Below, piece after piece: positions 10,871 through 23,012 of a DNA stretch of 64,000 nucleotides (positions are counted from its first letter, which is position 1; each line of letters starts with the position of its first letter). The position numbers and the translations under genes are program-made. The stretch lies in the NCBI RefSeq assembly GCF_902686445.1, contig NC_062219.1, positions 149,898,057-149,962,056 of the forward strand. The letters are read 5' to 3'. The notes under the pieces are model-generated. The model was not told the origin of the DNA. It was given only the letters and a program-made list of their open reading frames with translations, and made no database searches. The stretch comes from Sciurus carolinensis (lineage: Eukaryota; Chordata; Mammalia; Rodentia; Sciuridae).

Positions 10871-12660
10871 AAAAGAAGATGCTGTGCTTGTTTGGAAACA
10901 ATACAGATGGAAAATCTTTAAGTTTCCTTTACCCTCCCCAGTCCTTGGTCCTCAGGGTGATTGAAAGGGTCAAGGTCACTGGGAATTCTATCTATACTTG
11001 TTGACTATACTTATAGAACCAGAAAGAAGATAAAAAGATATAGATAGATAGATAGATAGAGAGATAGATAGATAGATAGACAAAGTATTTGTAGTTTTTG
11101 GTTTCAGTGGCACGTGGGATCCTAACATGACCTGCTCTCTTATCAGCACCCTGCACACCTTTCAATCTGACCTCGTTTTCTGACAGCTGTGGGTCTGCAG
11201 CCTGAACACACCACCTCTGGATCTAACTTTTCCTCTACTCCTAACGTTTCGGCATCTTTCCATCTCTAAACACCCATTGAGAAGGTCGCCCCTTTGACCA
11301 CTGGCTTGTTCATTAATGCTAGACCAGTCAGGGTGGCCGGCAGCTGGATCAGGAGCAGAATCAGGGTGGGCAGGGAGCCACGTCAGGGAGGCCTGGATCC
11401 CCAGCCTAGCAAGGAAGAAGTCCAGGTGCTGTGACTCCAGCTGCACAGACAGGGCTGCTGCAGCCACATGTCCTGCATGGTCACCTGTCATGGACGAGAC
11501 AGCAAGGCAAGTCCCCTGGGTCATTGGACAAGCCAGATAGGGCAGCTTCCAAACCGCTTACTAATCTGAGTCATTCCCACTTTCACCCACATAGCCTGAG
11601 TCACCCTGCTGGGAGGCTGCTCGCACTGCCCATGAAGAGCCCAGGGCCAGACCACGAGGCCTGAGTGCAAATCCTGGCTCTATGCTGCCCAACCCTGAAC
11701 CCACACCAGTGGGCTCCGCCCTGGGGGTTTTGGGGAGGAAAGCTACTTCTTACCGCCCTGGGTTGTTCTGTGGCTTTGATGAGACCTCCATGTGAAGTAC
11801 TGAGCTCAGCAGAGCAAGGCAACAAACCATGTGGAAGCCTCATTCCCGGCTCTGTGAGCACAGCAGCCAAGAGCTGAAGGCAGACATAATCCCACGCGAT
11901 ACAGTAAGCGAGGAACCTACAGCCCAGGCCTTTGTGGGGACAGAGGTGTGTTCTCATTAGAAGAGACGGAAAGAAGTTACATCTTTTTTACACCCAACTA
12001 GCTGGAAAGTAAGTAGAAATGGTAGCTCATAGTCTGCTTTAGAAAACAACAGATTGATTTATTTATTAGAATTCTCATAGCAAAGCCTCTTCAGTGACCA
12101 CGAACACAGCCCAACTAGCAACCCCAGAGATCAGAGGTAAGCTGTACCTGAGAAAAAGAGCCATTCTTTGAGTCCCTTCATATTTCCTGGATACATCGAC
12201 CTATGTCTGAGGTGAGATTTCCACCTCCCAGTTCACTACAGTCAAAAAACTCTTCTTTCTCTCATCCATACCTTTCCCAACTGCCTCCTTTTGCCCCATC
12301 TTTTCTGCCCTAGACCTTAAATCCCTGTGTTTGCTCACTGTCCCCCATGCTGAGCCTGCTCTGTCTACTAGATACTAACTGAAAGTCAAATTCCTCCAAA
12401 GCCCACTCAGGCACCCTACCCATTCCTTAAGGTGGTCCCGGGAACACATCCACATCCTAGATGGTCAGCGCGGGAAGACAGCATCCAACTTGGACCATTA
12501 CAAAGTGAACTCCAGAGAGACCTGGGAACCTGTGTTTCTCCAGTTTAGAGTAGACACAGGGACACCTGTTTCTCTATTAGCTTCAGAACCCCATGGGCCA
12601 TAAGGGTGGGGAAAGCACACACCTGTGAGCCCACTAAACAGCTTGCTACGACCTTCCCAG
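10871..12660. other. Intron 1 stretch; GATA array, otherwise unassigned
   Basis: Apart from the tetranucleotide array at 11039-11081, no gene or repeat was identified. A sequence near 11660-11690 (GAGTGCAAATCCTGGCTCT) is MIR-like but too short to call. Confidence 0.5.
11039..11081. repeat. (GATA)n microsatellite
   Basis: A TAGATAGA array of about 43 bp with one GAGA interruption. It is the second GATA array in this intron. Confidence 0.95.
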
Positions 12661-12664
12661 GGTC

Positions 12665-12800
12665 ACTCAGCTCATTCCACATTTACAACAGCCCCTTCCC
12701 TAGGGATTATCTGCATTGTACAGATAAGGAATAAGTTGAAAGAGCTTGCCCAAGGCCACACTCCTAAGAAACACTGACTCTAGGCCTCACATTCAGTCCT
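12665..12800 (-). mobile_element. MIR SINE, antisense
   Basis: The ordered pieces GTACAGATAAGGAA, GAGCTTGCCCAAGGCCACAC and ACTGACTCTAGGCC correspond to the antisense MIR consensus. Confidence 0.65.
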
Positions 12801-13719
12801 GTTCCGGCCATTCCCACTACCCTGGAGCAAGGCGAGCTCACAGGACATCCCAGGAGGAAACCAAATGTCACCTGCATACCCGGGGGGTCTGAAGTTGTTT
12901 CCCCTTTACTCCACTGGAACCTCCTAACTCCTTGTTTCAGAGAAACCTAGTTCCAGGGTATGAGAGCCAACCACCAAAGGCAGATGGTGCCCTGAGACCG
13001 AAGACGGAGGCAAATTTCTTTTCAGGTTCAGAAGTGCACAGTGACATGTACTAGGGACTTAAAAGAGAAGGGTTTGTTGGGGAGCAGCAAGCCAGGTGGA
13101 TCCCCACACAAGGCATGAGGAAGGGGTTTAAATGCTAGGCCAGGTCAACCAGAATGCTCCTGACCTCTCTCAAATGCATTAACACAACGTCCAATGTCGG
13201 CTAAGAAACAGCACAGGTGGCGGAATCTAGCATGAGAAGCTTGGCTATCCAAATGACTCTGTCCTACAGGGCTTGGGATGTATGCCCGCGTCACCAGGAA
13301 GACAAGATGGCGGTCACCAGGTAGGCGCATCAAGCTGGGTCCCTATACTCCTCGTGAGCAGACGTTGGCATGGATTCTTGGGGCTTAAACAATATGCACC
13401 ATGGTTCTGGGAACAGGAGAGCCTGTTCAGCATGGAGAACAGAGGCAGCATCCTCAAGAGGCAGAATGGTGGTTCCAGGGTGGAAACTTGGTGAGGGACA
13501 ATCTCAGTACCCGTGGGCAAATGCATGGGTCTGCTCTCTCTGGGGTTTGGGTGGTGGACCCTGAGGAGGTGGGGAGTAGGTGGAAGTTAGACCAGTGGAG
13601 GAGTGCCCTGGAAAAAGAGAGGGCCTCTTCCTCCCCTGTCTTTGCTCCCAGCAGCCTCCCTCCACCTCACGCTCAGTGCTACTGGTCACGTATTTTGTAG
13701 AAACTCCCAATTAAAATCA
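12801..13719. other. Intron 1 stretch with YY1-like motif
   Basis: No gene recognised. GACAAGATGGCGGTC at 13301-13315 matches the core YY1 site (AAGATGGCGGC) at all but one position. The surrounding few hundred bases are moderately GC-rich and not assigned to a repeat. Confidence 0.45.
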
Positions 13720-14600
13720 GTCTGAGGTTCTTCTCGCAATTGGACAGGGCTTAGGGGTTATGAGGTTTTGCAAGGAGGATCACAGAGGTGAAGTGCCCTT
13801 TGCACCACAGCACGTGGAGGGTCACCTACTGAGCGCTCTGGGTGTAGGTGTGGACCTTGAGCACTGGATGATGGTGTGTGGACCAGCTTCTCCACAGGTA
13901 CTCTTGGGAAGCGAGTCGCTACGCACCGCCAACATTTAAGGAGTGGAGAGTGCGTTCCCCTGCTTAAAGAGAGAGTCCACGTGAGCTATTCGGAATTCTG
14001 CAAGGAATTCCAAATTGTCTTTTTTCTTCCATTTACTCATTCACTCAATCATTGATTTACATCAAGTATGAACTCATTGCATGTTTATTTTATACTTCAA
14101 ATTATAATTTGAAACTTCTATCATCTCTACTACCTATAATCTATACTTTAATCTGTATTCTGATAGGTTAATATTTATTTTTTTGTTCAAATTATTCCAG
14201 CTTTGGCCAGTTTCAACTGACTCCTATGTCCTTTTGACATGCCATTATCATTTATGGGTTTTGTTTTTGTTTTTGAGTACTTCCTTACTTTCTGACAGTT
14301 ACAAAATGCTCCAAACTCCTCTTGTGTATTTCCTGGCCCAGTCGTAGAATTGGCTATTTCTTCAAGGAGCCATGGTACCTTTTATTGGAGAATGGCATTA
14401 GGAAAAGGATGAGGTTTGGGTATACCTATTATGATGGAGTGTCACTTTTTGTGGACCCTCCTAGCTGATAAAGCAAGGAAATACAAGTGTCTATGCTAAT
14501 CCTTGACTCTTCACATATCTATAAACACTCTCGTATGTAACCCCCTGTACTGATATTACACTAAACTGATGTACTCATATGCCAGTCATTTCCAAGAAGG
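13720..14600 (+). mobile_element. Ancient LINE-derived segment (L1ME-like)
   Basis: The run from GAAGTGCCCTTTGCACCACAGC through ATTCAATCATTGATTTACATC and CCAGCTTTGGCCA to TTTTATTGGAGAATGGCATTAG follows a pan-mammalian interspersed repeat I associate with old L1M/L1ME elements. It is highly diverged and no coding is left. Orientation is uncertain. Confidence 0.45.
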
Positions 14601-15144
14601 CACAGCTGAACTACTGAGAAAGTAAAAGAATTCCTCAGAAACCAGAAATGCAAGAAAGCAGAAATCAGAGAGTCAAGCACTGCCAGAGCTGGAATTTGCC
14701 CAACCAAGTGGCCTAGAGCTTGGAGGAGAACCTCTGGAAAGGAGACGTTGCAGGAAGAGATGGAGGTTCTACATAAAGGCCAGGATCCCTCTTAAACCTC
14801 TAAAAGGAGACATCTCACAAGAAGAAAGACCTGTCTTCCCACAGAGGGAGATAGCAGATGTGTGTTTATACAGGACTTGGCTCTGTGCAGAGAGTCAGAA
14901 GTGCAAAGACTCCCCTGAGGATGAGAGTTTGGGGGCCTAACTTCACATGCCCTGTGAGGCAAAACAAAATCCAAAGCAGGAAATGCAGTTTAGATGAGCC
15001 TGGATTGAGAAAACCCATGGATGCCTAGCAGAAGTCCTGAGGCCTTAAATCCAGGTCTCAAAATATTCCCACAGATGAAACACAAAACAGAATAAGTGCA
15101 CAATCGAAAATCACCAAAGACCCCCAGAAATGAAAGAAGCCCTC

Positions 15145-15440
15145 ACTCAGACCACATGTCCTATGATTCCATTCACATGAAATGTCCAGAATGGGCAAAG
15201 TTACATGGGGAGAAAGCAGATTAGCCAGTGTCAGGGCTGGGGTGAGTGGAGGGAGGAGGGAGGTCAATTGCAGGAGGAAATGGGGACGGCTAGAGATGGA
15301 CTTTCTTTTCAGAGATAAAAATGTTCTCTAAAATTAGGAGGTGACGATGGTTACATAATCTTATGAATATATTGAATATTACTGTGCACTTCTGATGGGT
15401 GAATTCTCTGGTGTGGCAATGGAAAAGTCGATAGAATTCA
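15145..15440 (+). mobile_element. L1M 3' UTR fragment
   Basis: The pieces CTATGATTCCATTCACATGAAATGTCCAGAATGGGCAAA, then AGGGCTGGGGTGAGTGG, then AAAATGTTCTCTAAAATTAG and GATGGTTACATAATC appear in the order of old L1M 3' ends, in sense orientation. Confidence 0.7.
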
Positions 15441-15444
15441 AAAT

Positions 15445-18400
15445 GTCTGGAGATGTTTAATAGCTGTGTACTAATGTCAGTTGGTTTTAGTTTTGACCAA
15501 TGTACCATGGGAATAGAAGCACTTTCTCTTGAGCTCAAAAGGGTTCAGCAGAAGAAGGATCTTTCCCCAGGGTGTCACCTCGGGGCCCTCTTCAGGACAG
15601 GAGCTGCACTGGACACCTCTCCTGTATCTTAAGGTCTTGGGGACTCTGCTCTCAGCTCCTGTCCCTTCTGCCCTTCTCAGTCAATTCACTGACTTATTTA
15701 AGTTCATGTCCCTTTTTTTGGCAATCTACAACCTAGCTGTTCTTATACCAATTTTCTTACTCTTTTCTAACTTCTCCAGCGGTTTTGAAGCTAAACAGGG
15801 AACCAAATTTAAGACACATGTTACACGTTACTCTAATAATTATTAATGTATGAAGGTTGCCAAGTACACAAGAGGTGGCTTTCCAGTCCTCATAAAAAGT
15901 CATAAATAGTCCTATTTCTAAATCATTGTATAACCCACTCCCTTTCTTCAAATTCTCCCTGGATTTCAACTAGCAAAGACTTGCAGCCTAATTCATTATT
16001 TGATCATGGTAAAACAGGGCCCCGCCCTACATCTTGATGAAATGACTGTTTTTAGTTTACAGCCTCATTATCTTTCAAACTAAGATAACAAAAGCAGCCG
16101 TCAGATAAAGACGTATCTACAACAATCTAAATACGTCACTGGAAAGATTTAAAAAAAAAAAAGTCAACTTAGGTTTTGCAACTGAGTAAACCTAATTATA
16201 AAATTAAGTAGACATTACCTCAATAAGGCTAAAGTAGCAAGAAACAACAGGATCTTCCACGTGCCTTTGTGAACTCCATTCAAGGGCCTGTATATTTTTT
16301 TTTAAATTACAAAGGAAAACTTTCTTTTGGCTTTTCCCTCTGTAATTTGTATAAAGTGGCTCTCTGAATCAATTCTCTATCAATGTTGACTGGTTTCCCT
16401 TTTGTTAAATAGCCTGCAGGTAAGTTCATGCTTACTGTTGGAGATGGTGGTCAGTTAGTGACAGAAAGGCATTCAGATGTCTCTGGAGCTCTGCATACGC
16501 AGACAGGAATCGATCCCCAAGAGACAATGTAAGTTAAAAGAGGGGGAAAAGCAAGGGGAGACTCAGACTCTCACATGTCAGAAAGCTGAAAGATTTTGGA
16601 TGCACGTGGGCATCAGTTTCTTCTGAAAGGATGAAACTGGGGTTGCCGGTGCGAGTGTCCTAAATAAGTAAGTTATTTAAAACAAAGACCCCAAAAAATA
16701 ATACCAGAAAAAAAAAAAAAGTCTTATCCCAGTGACACTCACAGTTATGTCACTTTATGAAATTGCACAAAATGACTTTCGAGTTTAGCAACTTCCTGTA
16801 GGCCTTAGCAACCTGTGCTGGGTACCTTTGCTGATTCATCTGCTTCAGAGCACAGCTACACAATGGTGAATAAGACAGAGTTGAGGGGGGGGAGGGGGGG
16901 AACCCACAGTAATTTGTAAATTTTAATTCCTTGTTTGAAAAGAAGAGTTTAGAACAGCCTGAACTTGAACTTTTCAAATGTACCCATGCTCTTTCCAAAT
17001 TACACTATAACCGGAGCTCTGTGGTGGTGTTTGGGTAAATAAACCTGAGGATGGAATGTTTAGGTGATGTGACGGTTAGGAAATCCCCAGCAATATCGGT
17101 CCAGAAATCTTAATTCAACATTCTAAACTGTATGTTTAAGGCTATGGTGAACTTTCAAATCCATACCTCGAATCACCAATACATAAAAGATTAATTTCTT
17201 GTAACTTTAAAAAGTTCCAAAGCCCCACTCTTACAAGGAAGTCGGTAAGTGATTCACCAAGTCTACGTTTTTTTGTTTTGTTTTTTTTTTAGGATCACTA
17301 AAAAACAAATGGGTTAATGAGTTCATCTCACTGCAGATGGTCACATTTCCTAAGCCCAGGGGGACAGCAGCCTTTTAGTAAAGCACGTTTATAACCAGTA
17401 TGAACTACTTGAAGTTATTTTCCCACTGATGACTCTCCAGCCTGGTGTTCCTGGCCAAACTACTAGGAACTGCCATCAGTAAGGCTGTGGCAAATCTCCC
17501 CTTTATCTTGTTTACTGATAGGGCTGACCTGCTTAAAATAGGAAGTCTCCTTGCACAGCACACAACCACTGTTACCAAATGACAAACGCAGAATCCTCTT
17601 TACATATTACTGGTACAAGAGATATTTCCAAGCTTGATCTCTCTGAGTAGGGTCTTTTCCAGAAATTGTTTTTACAATAATTCAGAGGCCATAATAGAAC
17701 ACTTGAGAGTATTGCACAAGTGTGACTTCACTTAGACACCTGAAAAGAATTTCTAAATGCTGGTCACAGGAATTTGAGACCATTGGCCCCAAAAATGCTA
17801 TTAATATCTGCATCTGTAATTGCCAATGATGAAACTTTCAGCTCCATACAATGGAAATAAAAATGTGTTATAATTAAGCAACCCAAGATTAATATTGAAC
17901 TATCATCAGTTCAGCCAAGAATTAATTTTTAAATTAGTAATTAGGCCTATTCGATCTGAAATTCAGATACCAAATAACAAATAGGCCCAACTCAGTTGTA
18001 AAAGCATTGGCTCCCAATTTTATCTTAATTTAGTTGTTCATTCCAAACCACAAATGTAAACAAAATTCCATTCCAATTCCACAAATATGAATTTAGTCCC
18101 TACTTAGTTCTAAGCACACAAAGGGGCCTCGCCTTCACTCTCTTTGGCATTAAATAGAATTTATGGGAAGCAGTAGTTTTGGCCTGAGCTCCTGCACTAG
18201 ACCTCAACAGACCAGACCACGCCACAAAGGAATCATGGTGCTCGGTGACCTCGAAAATGAGCCCGTTCTCCCCCCAAGAGGAGGCGCCCAGCCCACCTGA
18301 GCCCAGCTGATAAGGAGCCCTGTCTTTATTAATCCTACAAGGAAAGTGACTTGGAAACCACCGATCTGCTTCTTGCTCCCTGTTTCTGCTTGCTCTGCCT

Positions 18401-19160
18401 TTTCTGTCTGCAAAGCCCACCTCATCTGGGTAGCTCAGAAGAGCACCCTGTGTGTAGACAGATGCGGCCCAATTCATGACTCGCCGATGACAGGCAATCA
18501 GATCTTTAAACTCAATTGTGGACACTTTTTTCTCTGACAGAGGTCACTGCCCACAGAGTGTCACTCTTTTCTACGGTCTCGCTGCCTCTGCTAAAACGGC
18601 TTCTTCCTGGGGTATTCTGACTGTCCCCCTTGGTTCCCTGCCCCCTAAAGTTCCCCTCACCCATCCTCTTCTCCTAAAGCAGCCACTCCAAGAAGTGTGC
18701 CCCCAGTACCCTCTGGAGCAGCCGAAGATGCTGAGGTTCCTTGTCCTTGGGCAAGGGTGTGTGCACACATGCCCTGGAGCAGTGAGCCCGTCATAGCACA
18801 AGGGTTTACAGCAGTTTAACAAGTGCTCACAGGTTTGTCTCTAGAAGGCACAGGTCCTGATTCATCAATGTATCTCTGTTCTAGCCCAGTCTTTGGCACA
18901 CAGCGCTCAATAAGTAACAGCTGAAGCCTTTCAGAGTTGGAAAGGGCAGAAAGACCAATAAATAAATATCAGAGATGAAGGTAAGAGCCCAAAAATACAG
19001 AGTGGACAGGAAGCTGTGAAGATCAGGAAGAATGGGCTTGATGGGTTAGCACTTCCAAGGGGAAATGGTGCTGTTCATTGACTTTGTATAACATTGGTGT
19101 AATGTTTTATAAGCTATGAGAACTGGTTACAAAGTATTAGTCATTCATCATAAATGCTAA
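15445..19160. other. Repeat-poor, AT-rich intron block
   Basis: About 3.7 kb with no SINE, L1 or LTR signature, unlike the rest of the window. It contains a G-rich run at 16885-16900, T-runs near 16296 and 17281, and a cluster of TAAT/ATTA homeodomain-type cores at about 17870-17950. No exon was recognised. Repeat depletion over this length in a repeat-dense intron suggests constraint, but this needs cross-species alignment. Confidence 0.45.
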
Positions 19161-19166
19161 AAAAAG

Positions 19167-19370
19167 TTCACTCATGCAGGCCAGTAATCCCAGTGGCTAG
19201 GGAGGCTGAGGAAGGAGGATCGCAAGTTCAAAGCCAGCCTCAGCAACTTTTCAAGGCCCTAAGCTATGCAGCAAGACCCTGTCTCTAAATAAAATATTTT
19301 TTTAAAAGGGCTGGGGATGTGGTTCGGTGGTTAAGCACCCCTGGTTTCAATCCCTGGTACCAAAATAACA
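19167..19370 (+). mobile_element. B1-dID SINE
   Basis: A B1 head (CAGTAATCCCAGTGGCTAGG..GAGGCTGAGG..AGGAGGATCGCAAGTTC) is joined via an A-rich linker to an ID-type tail (GGGCTGGGGATGTGG..GGTTAAGCACCCC..CAATCCCTGGTACC). This dimeric architecture is characteristic of squirrels and related rodents. Confidence 0.95.
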
Positions 19371-19804
19371 ATGTTCACTGAGGTCAAGAATGCATATTTT
19401 CTTTGGAGAAAACCAAATGTACTTGAGATATGGATGTGACTATTTAAAGGATGGCTTCCTCTGTCTTGTTAGGCTAAATTCTCACTCAAATTTGGTCTCC
19501 TTTCAAACTATAGGAAGATGCCATATCTGGCTGAATGACCCTCAGCTGTGTGCATCCTGCTCAGATATTAGAATGTGAAAACAAAAGGAAAAGCATAGGA
19601 CTCCATTTGGCCTTGGGAGCAGGAGGGTCAGGTGACAGGCGGCCAGGAGGTGACCACGGGGCCTCAGGGATGAGCACTCGAGGAGGAACACAGCTCCGGG
19701 GCAGGGAGTGCCCAAGCAGCGGCTGCAGGGTACCCCAGGGACAGAAAATATAAAGTCCACTGCAGTGAGAGGGACCGGTACTGGGCCAGGAGCGTGCACT
19801 GCGC

Positions 19805-20010
19805 AGTAATGCAGTGACTAACCAGGAGCCGGGCTCCAGACCAACCTGGGTTCTAGTCCAGCCTCTGCCCTTGCCAGCTGCAGGGCTCCACACAGGCCAC
19901 GTAAGCCCGGAGGACCGGCTCTTTAATCTGAAATTGAAGGAACGACTTTTAGCGTTGTCTTACCAGTTAGATGAGATGACATGCGCAGAACAGCGGGCTG
20001 AGCACAGAGA
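19805..20010 (+). mobile_element. MIR SINE
   Basis: GTGACTAACCAGGAGCCGGGCTCCAGACCAACCTGGGTTCTAGTCCAGCCTCTGCC follows the MIR sense consensus, with a diverged 3' part ending near GATGAGATGACATGCGCAGAAC. Confidence 0.6.
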
Positions 20011-21317
20011 GCGTGAGCTTTCCACATACGAAGCTGATCCATAGGCCAGATAGGTACACTGAGGCCAAGCTGTGAAGGCTACACTGCTCACAGCAGGGAG
20101 GCCAAAGCTCCAGGGTGCCCTGGGGCTCTGCCTAGAACGCCAGGGAGTGTATGGCCACATCACATCCTCTCCTGCCCTCCTTCCCTGTCAATCAGCCCCC
20201 AAGTGGGGGGTGTGGCCAGCCCTTTCCAGGGGGGCCGGCCCACCTCCTGGGCCTACCCAGGGACCCCTAGAGTGGAGGCTGCTCATCCTCCTGCTGCGCA
20301 CAGGCTCCCTGCTGGAGAGCCGAGGGGCTGGACCCAGGGAGGCACCGCTGCCCCGGCCCACCCCTGTGCTCCAGCTGCTTCCCAAAGCCACCTTCCACCC
20401 CCATGGCTGCAACCCCTCAGAACCAAGAGGAGCTTTCCACCAGGCTGACCTGCCTGGGGTCAGTCGCTGGAGGCTGGGCCCCAGGTGCCACCTGCCCCTG
20501 GACCCTTCCCCTCCCCACCCGCCGGCAGGTCCGCTCCTTCTCCACGGGCACCGCCCACTGCCCTTGACTTCCTCCTCTGGCATGAGTCATCTGGGCCTCC
20601 CTCCTCTGCTCCTGACCTCCCTCTGCTCCCGCTTCACCCCTACACCAGCAAAGTCAGAGTCAGCAGGAAAGGTCAGTGCTTCCCCAGACCCCCGGCTGCC
20701 TTGGCCATCCCACAAGCCCTCCCTCCCTCCGGCCTCTGCCCGTCAGGAGGCGAGCTAATGCACGCACAGCGGCTCAGTGTGTGTCTCTCTCTCTGTCTCT
20801 CTCTCTGGTCTTCCTCTCTGCTGCCAGAATTTCCACCTTCCTGGCGATTTGAGGTTTCCTACACTTCAAATCCCAGATGCACGTGGGTGGCTTCGGCGTC
20901 GGGAGGGAGTCTGTCAAACACCCCAGCTCTCAGCGAGCTAGGCTGAACTGACCTTCACCCTGACCCTGGCGTCCACACCCAGCCTTCACGATGGCCCAGA
21001 AAGGAGCACCAGAAATCTTGCGCTGGGAATCCTGGCCCCCTGATCTCACTTCCCCCACACCTGCTCCGCCAAGTCCCTCGCCTCCAGACAGCTCCCTTCG
21101 CACTGTTATCACTCCCAACGGCTCGTCAGCACCTCTCAACACCCGTGCCTCGCTCTGCAAAGCCTTCTCTGAAAACTCCCAACTGCTTCACCTCTGCTCC
21201 TGAAAAGAGATGCTCACACAGGCACATATCTGTGCCTCGAAGACTGAAGGGTTTCAATGGCCTGAACAGACTCAGTCACCCATTAAACTCCCTCTGACCA
21301 GCCCCCCCTAAAGACTA
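20011..21317. other. GC-rich intron stretch, no gene
   Basis: C-rich on the + strand with long but featureless open frames. A CT/TGTCTC run lies at 20779-20809. CpG content is modest and well below that of the promoter island. No exon supported. Confidence 0.5.
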
Positions 21318-21506
21318 TGTGGCAGTTCAGGAGGCTGAGGCAGGAGGATCTCAAGTTAAAAGCCAGCCTCTACAACTTGTCAAGGCCCTGAGCAACTCAG
21401 TGAGACCCTATCTCTAAATAAAATACAGAAAGGGACTGGGATGTGGCTCAGTGGTTAAGCAACCCTGGGTTCAATTTTCAGTACAAAAAAAAAAAAAAAA
21501 AAAAAA
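21318..21506 (+). mobile_element. B1-dID SINE with long A-tail
   Basis: The B1 head lacks its first bases, the ID tail is complete, and a 22-nt A-tail (21485-21506) is still nearly pure, indicating a fairly recent insertion. Confidence 0.93.
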
Positions 21507-21621
21507 GACTTTGCAAGAGACCTCAGAACCCCTGCTTCCCTCTTCGAACCACATTTCAGACCCCTTCACAAAATGAAAATCCTTTCACAACTTAAAAAGT
21601 TCAGTGCTTTCCCTTTGACTA

Positions 21622-21690
21622 TAGCAATGGCTCCCAAACTTTAGCTGGCATAAGAATCAGCCAAGAGCCTGATATTCAGGTCAGCAGGTG
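21622..21690 (+). mobile_element. MER5-like hAT DNA transposon fragment
   Basis: ATGGCTCCCAAACTTTAGCTGGCATAAGAATCAGCC resembles the terminal part of MER5/Charlie-type non-autonomous elements. Short and diverged. Confidence 0.45.
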
Positions 21691-21727
21691 GAGGCTGGAT
21701 CTCAAAGACAACCATGGCAGCAACATC

Positions 21728-21895
21728 TTGGGCACACTAGGGCTCTACCACAGAGCCACATTCCCACCCCTTTTTATTTTTTTATTTTGAAGCAGGGCCT
21801 CACTAAGTTGCTGAGGCTGGCCTCAAACTTGAGATCCTCCTGCATCAGCCTCCCAAGTTGCTGGGATTATAGGTGTGCACCTCACACCAGGCTAT
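21728..21895 (-). mobile_element. B1-dID SINE, antisense
   Basis: The ID part (CTACCACAGAGCCACATTCCCACCCC) precedes the antisense B1 part (CCTCACTAAGTTGCTGAGGCTGGCC..CAAGTTGCTGGGATTATAGGTGTGC). Confidence 0.92.
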
Positions 21896-22259
21896 ATTTT
21901 TAAAGGGTTGAAAAGAAAATTTCATGACACCTCAAAATTTCATAAAACTCAAATTTCAGCAAAAGTGAGGTTTGATGGGACACAACGGTACGCAATGGCC
22001 TACATATTATCTGTGGCTGCCTTCATGCCACCAAAGGCAGAGTCCGGTAGTACCCAGGGCGTATGGTCCGAAGAGACAAAGAGCTTTGTGGTCGGGCCCT
22101 TTCTAGGAAGGCTTGCCGACCCCCGGCCTGAGGTGCACATGCTGCCCTCTCCATCGTGTTCCCTGTCCTCACCGCACCAAGCAGTCACCTGCGTGGACTC
22201 CGGGCCCCTTGAAGGAAGCGGACAACCTCACGCCTCCGCCTCTCCGTCCACATTGTGCT

Positions 22260-22580
22260 TTCCACCCAGCACGACCCTCCCCACTTGGCCTCACAAACTC
22301 TTATTCATCCCTCAAGACCCATCTCCTGTCCTGCCTCGGTGTGAAGAGCTCACCTCCACCAGCGCGGCCAGGCCTCCACCCCAGGCCTCCGCGCGGCTCG
22401 GTTCACTTGGTTCCCAGCCATCTGGACACAGCAGTGGTCCTCTGGCTCCAGAGCAGACCGTCCAGGCTCTGCCTGGGAGCGACACTGGTTGGAATGTGTG
22501 TCCCCACCCTGCCCACCTGGGAGCTGTCAAAGGGCGGCAGTACCTCCTCCACGGCGGCCCCGCAGTGCCTGTGACACGCT
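22260..22580 (+). mobile_element. L2 LINE fragment
   Basis: CTTATTCATCCCTCAAGACCC followed by a cytosine-rich stretch (CTCCTGTCCTGCCTCGGTGTG) matches the region before the L2 3' end. The wide open frame around it reflects C-rich composition, not a gene. Confidence 0.5.
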
Positions 22581-22929
22581 GTGACTCAACCCTTGTCGTG
22601 TGCAGCCTAGACGAATTAATTTCTTCCCACCAGACCAGCAGACGAGGAGGGGGTACTCAGTGGGGACAGCAGACCTGACTCTGCAGAAACCTTACTGTGG
22701 CCAGAAAGGAAGGACGTGGGTCTTTCCCTGGCTGATGCTCCGGGCCCGCTGTGTGTGGGCACCACTCTGAGTCGGTGGCCTGGAAAGCCCAGGAGAAGGG
22801 CAGGCTGTGGGAGTCAGAATCCCCAGGCGCAGCCCAAGGCGGCATGGAGAACAGCAGGCTGGGTGAGGCTAGGTGGAGGACCTTCCTCCCACAAAGCAAC
22901 CTACAGTCCACCTTAAAACCGAGCCCCTA

Positions 22930-23012
22930 GGCTGGAGATGTGGATAGTGGGGAGCAGAGGCTTAACATGCTGGAGGCCCCGGCCTCATCCCCAGCACCTA
23001 AAAATAAATACA
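22930..23012 (+). mobile_element. ID SINE
   Basis: GGCTGGAGATGTGG, then a diverged box region, then AACATGCTGGAGGCCCCGGCCTCATCCCCAGCACC and an A-rich end fit an ID element. Confidence 0.75.

Noticed and set aside
20072..20758. 228-codon + frame
   Set aside because: Pro/Ser/Leu-rich translation of a C-rich stretch; overlapping frames on the other strand are open too.
21875..22678. 267-codon + frame
   Set aside because: Begins in a SINE and continues through an L2-like C-rich relic; no domain or splice context.
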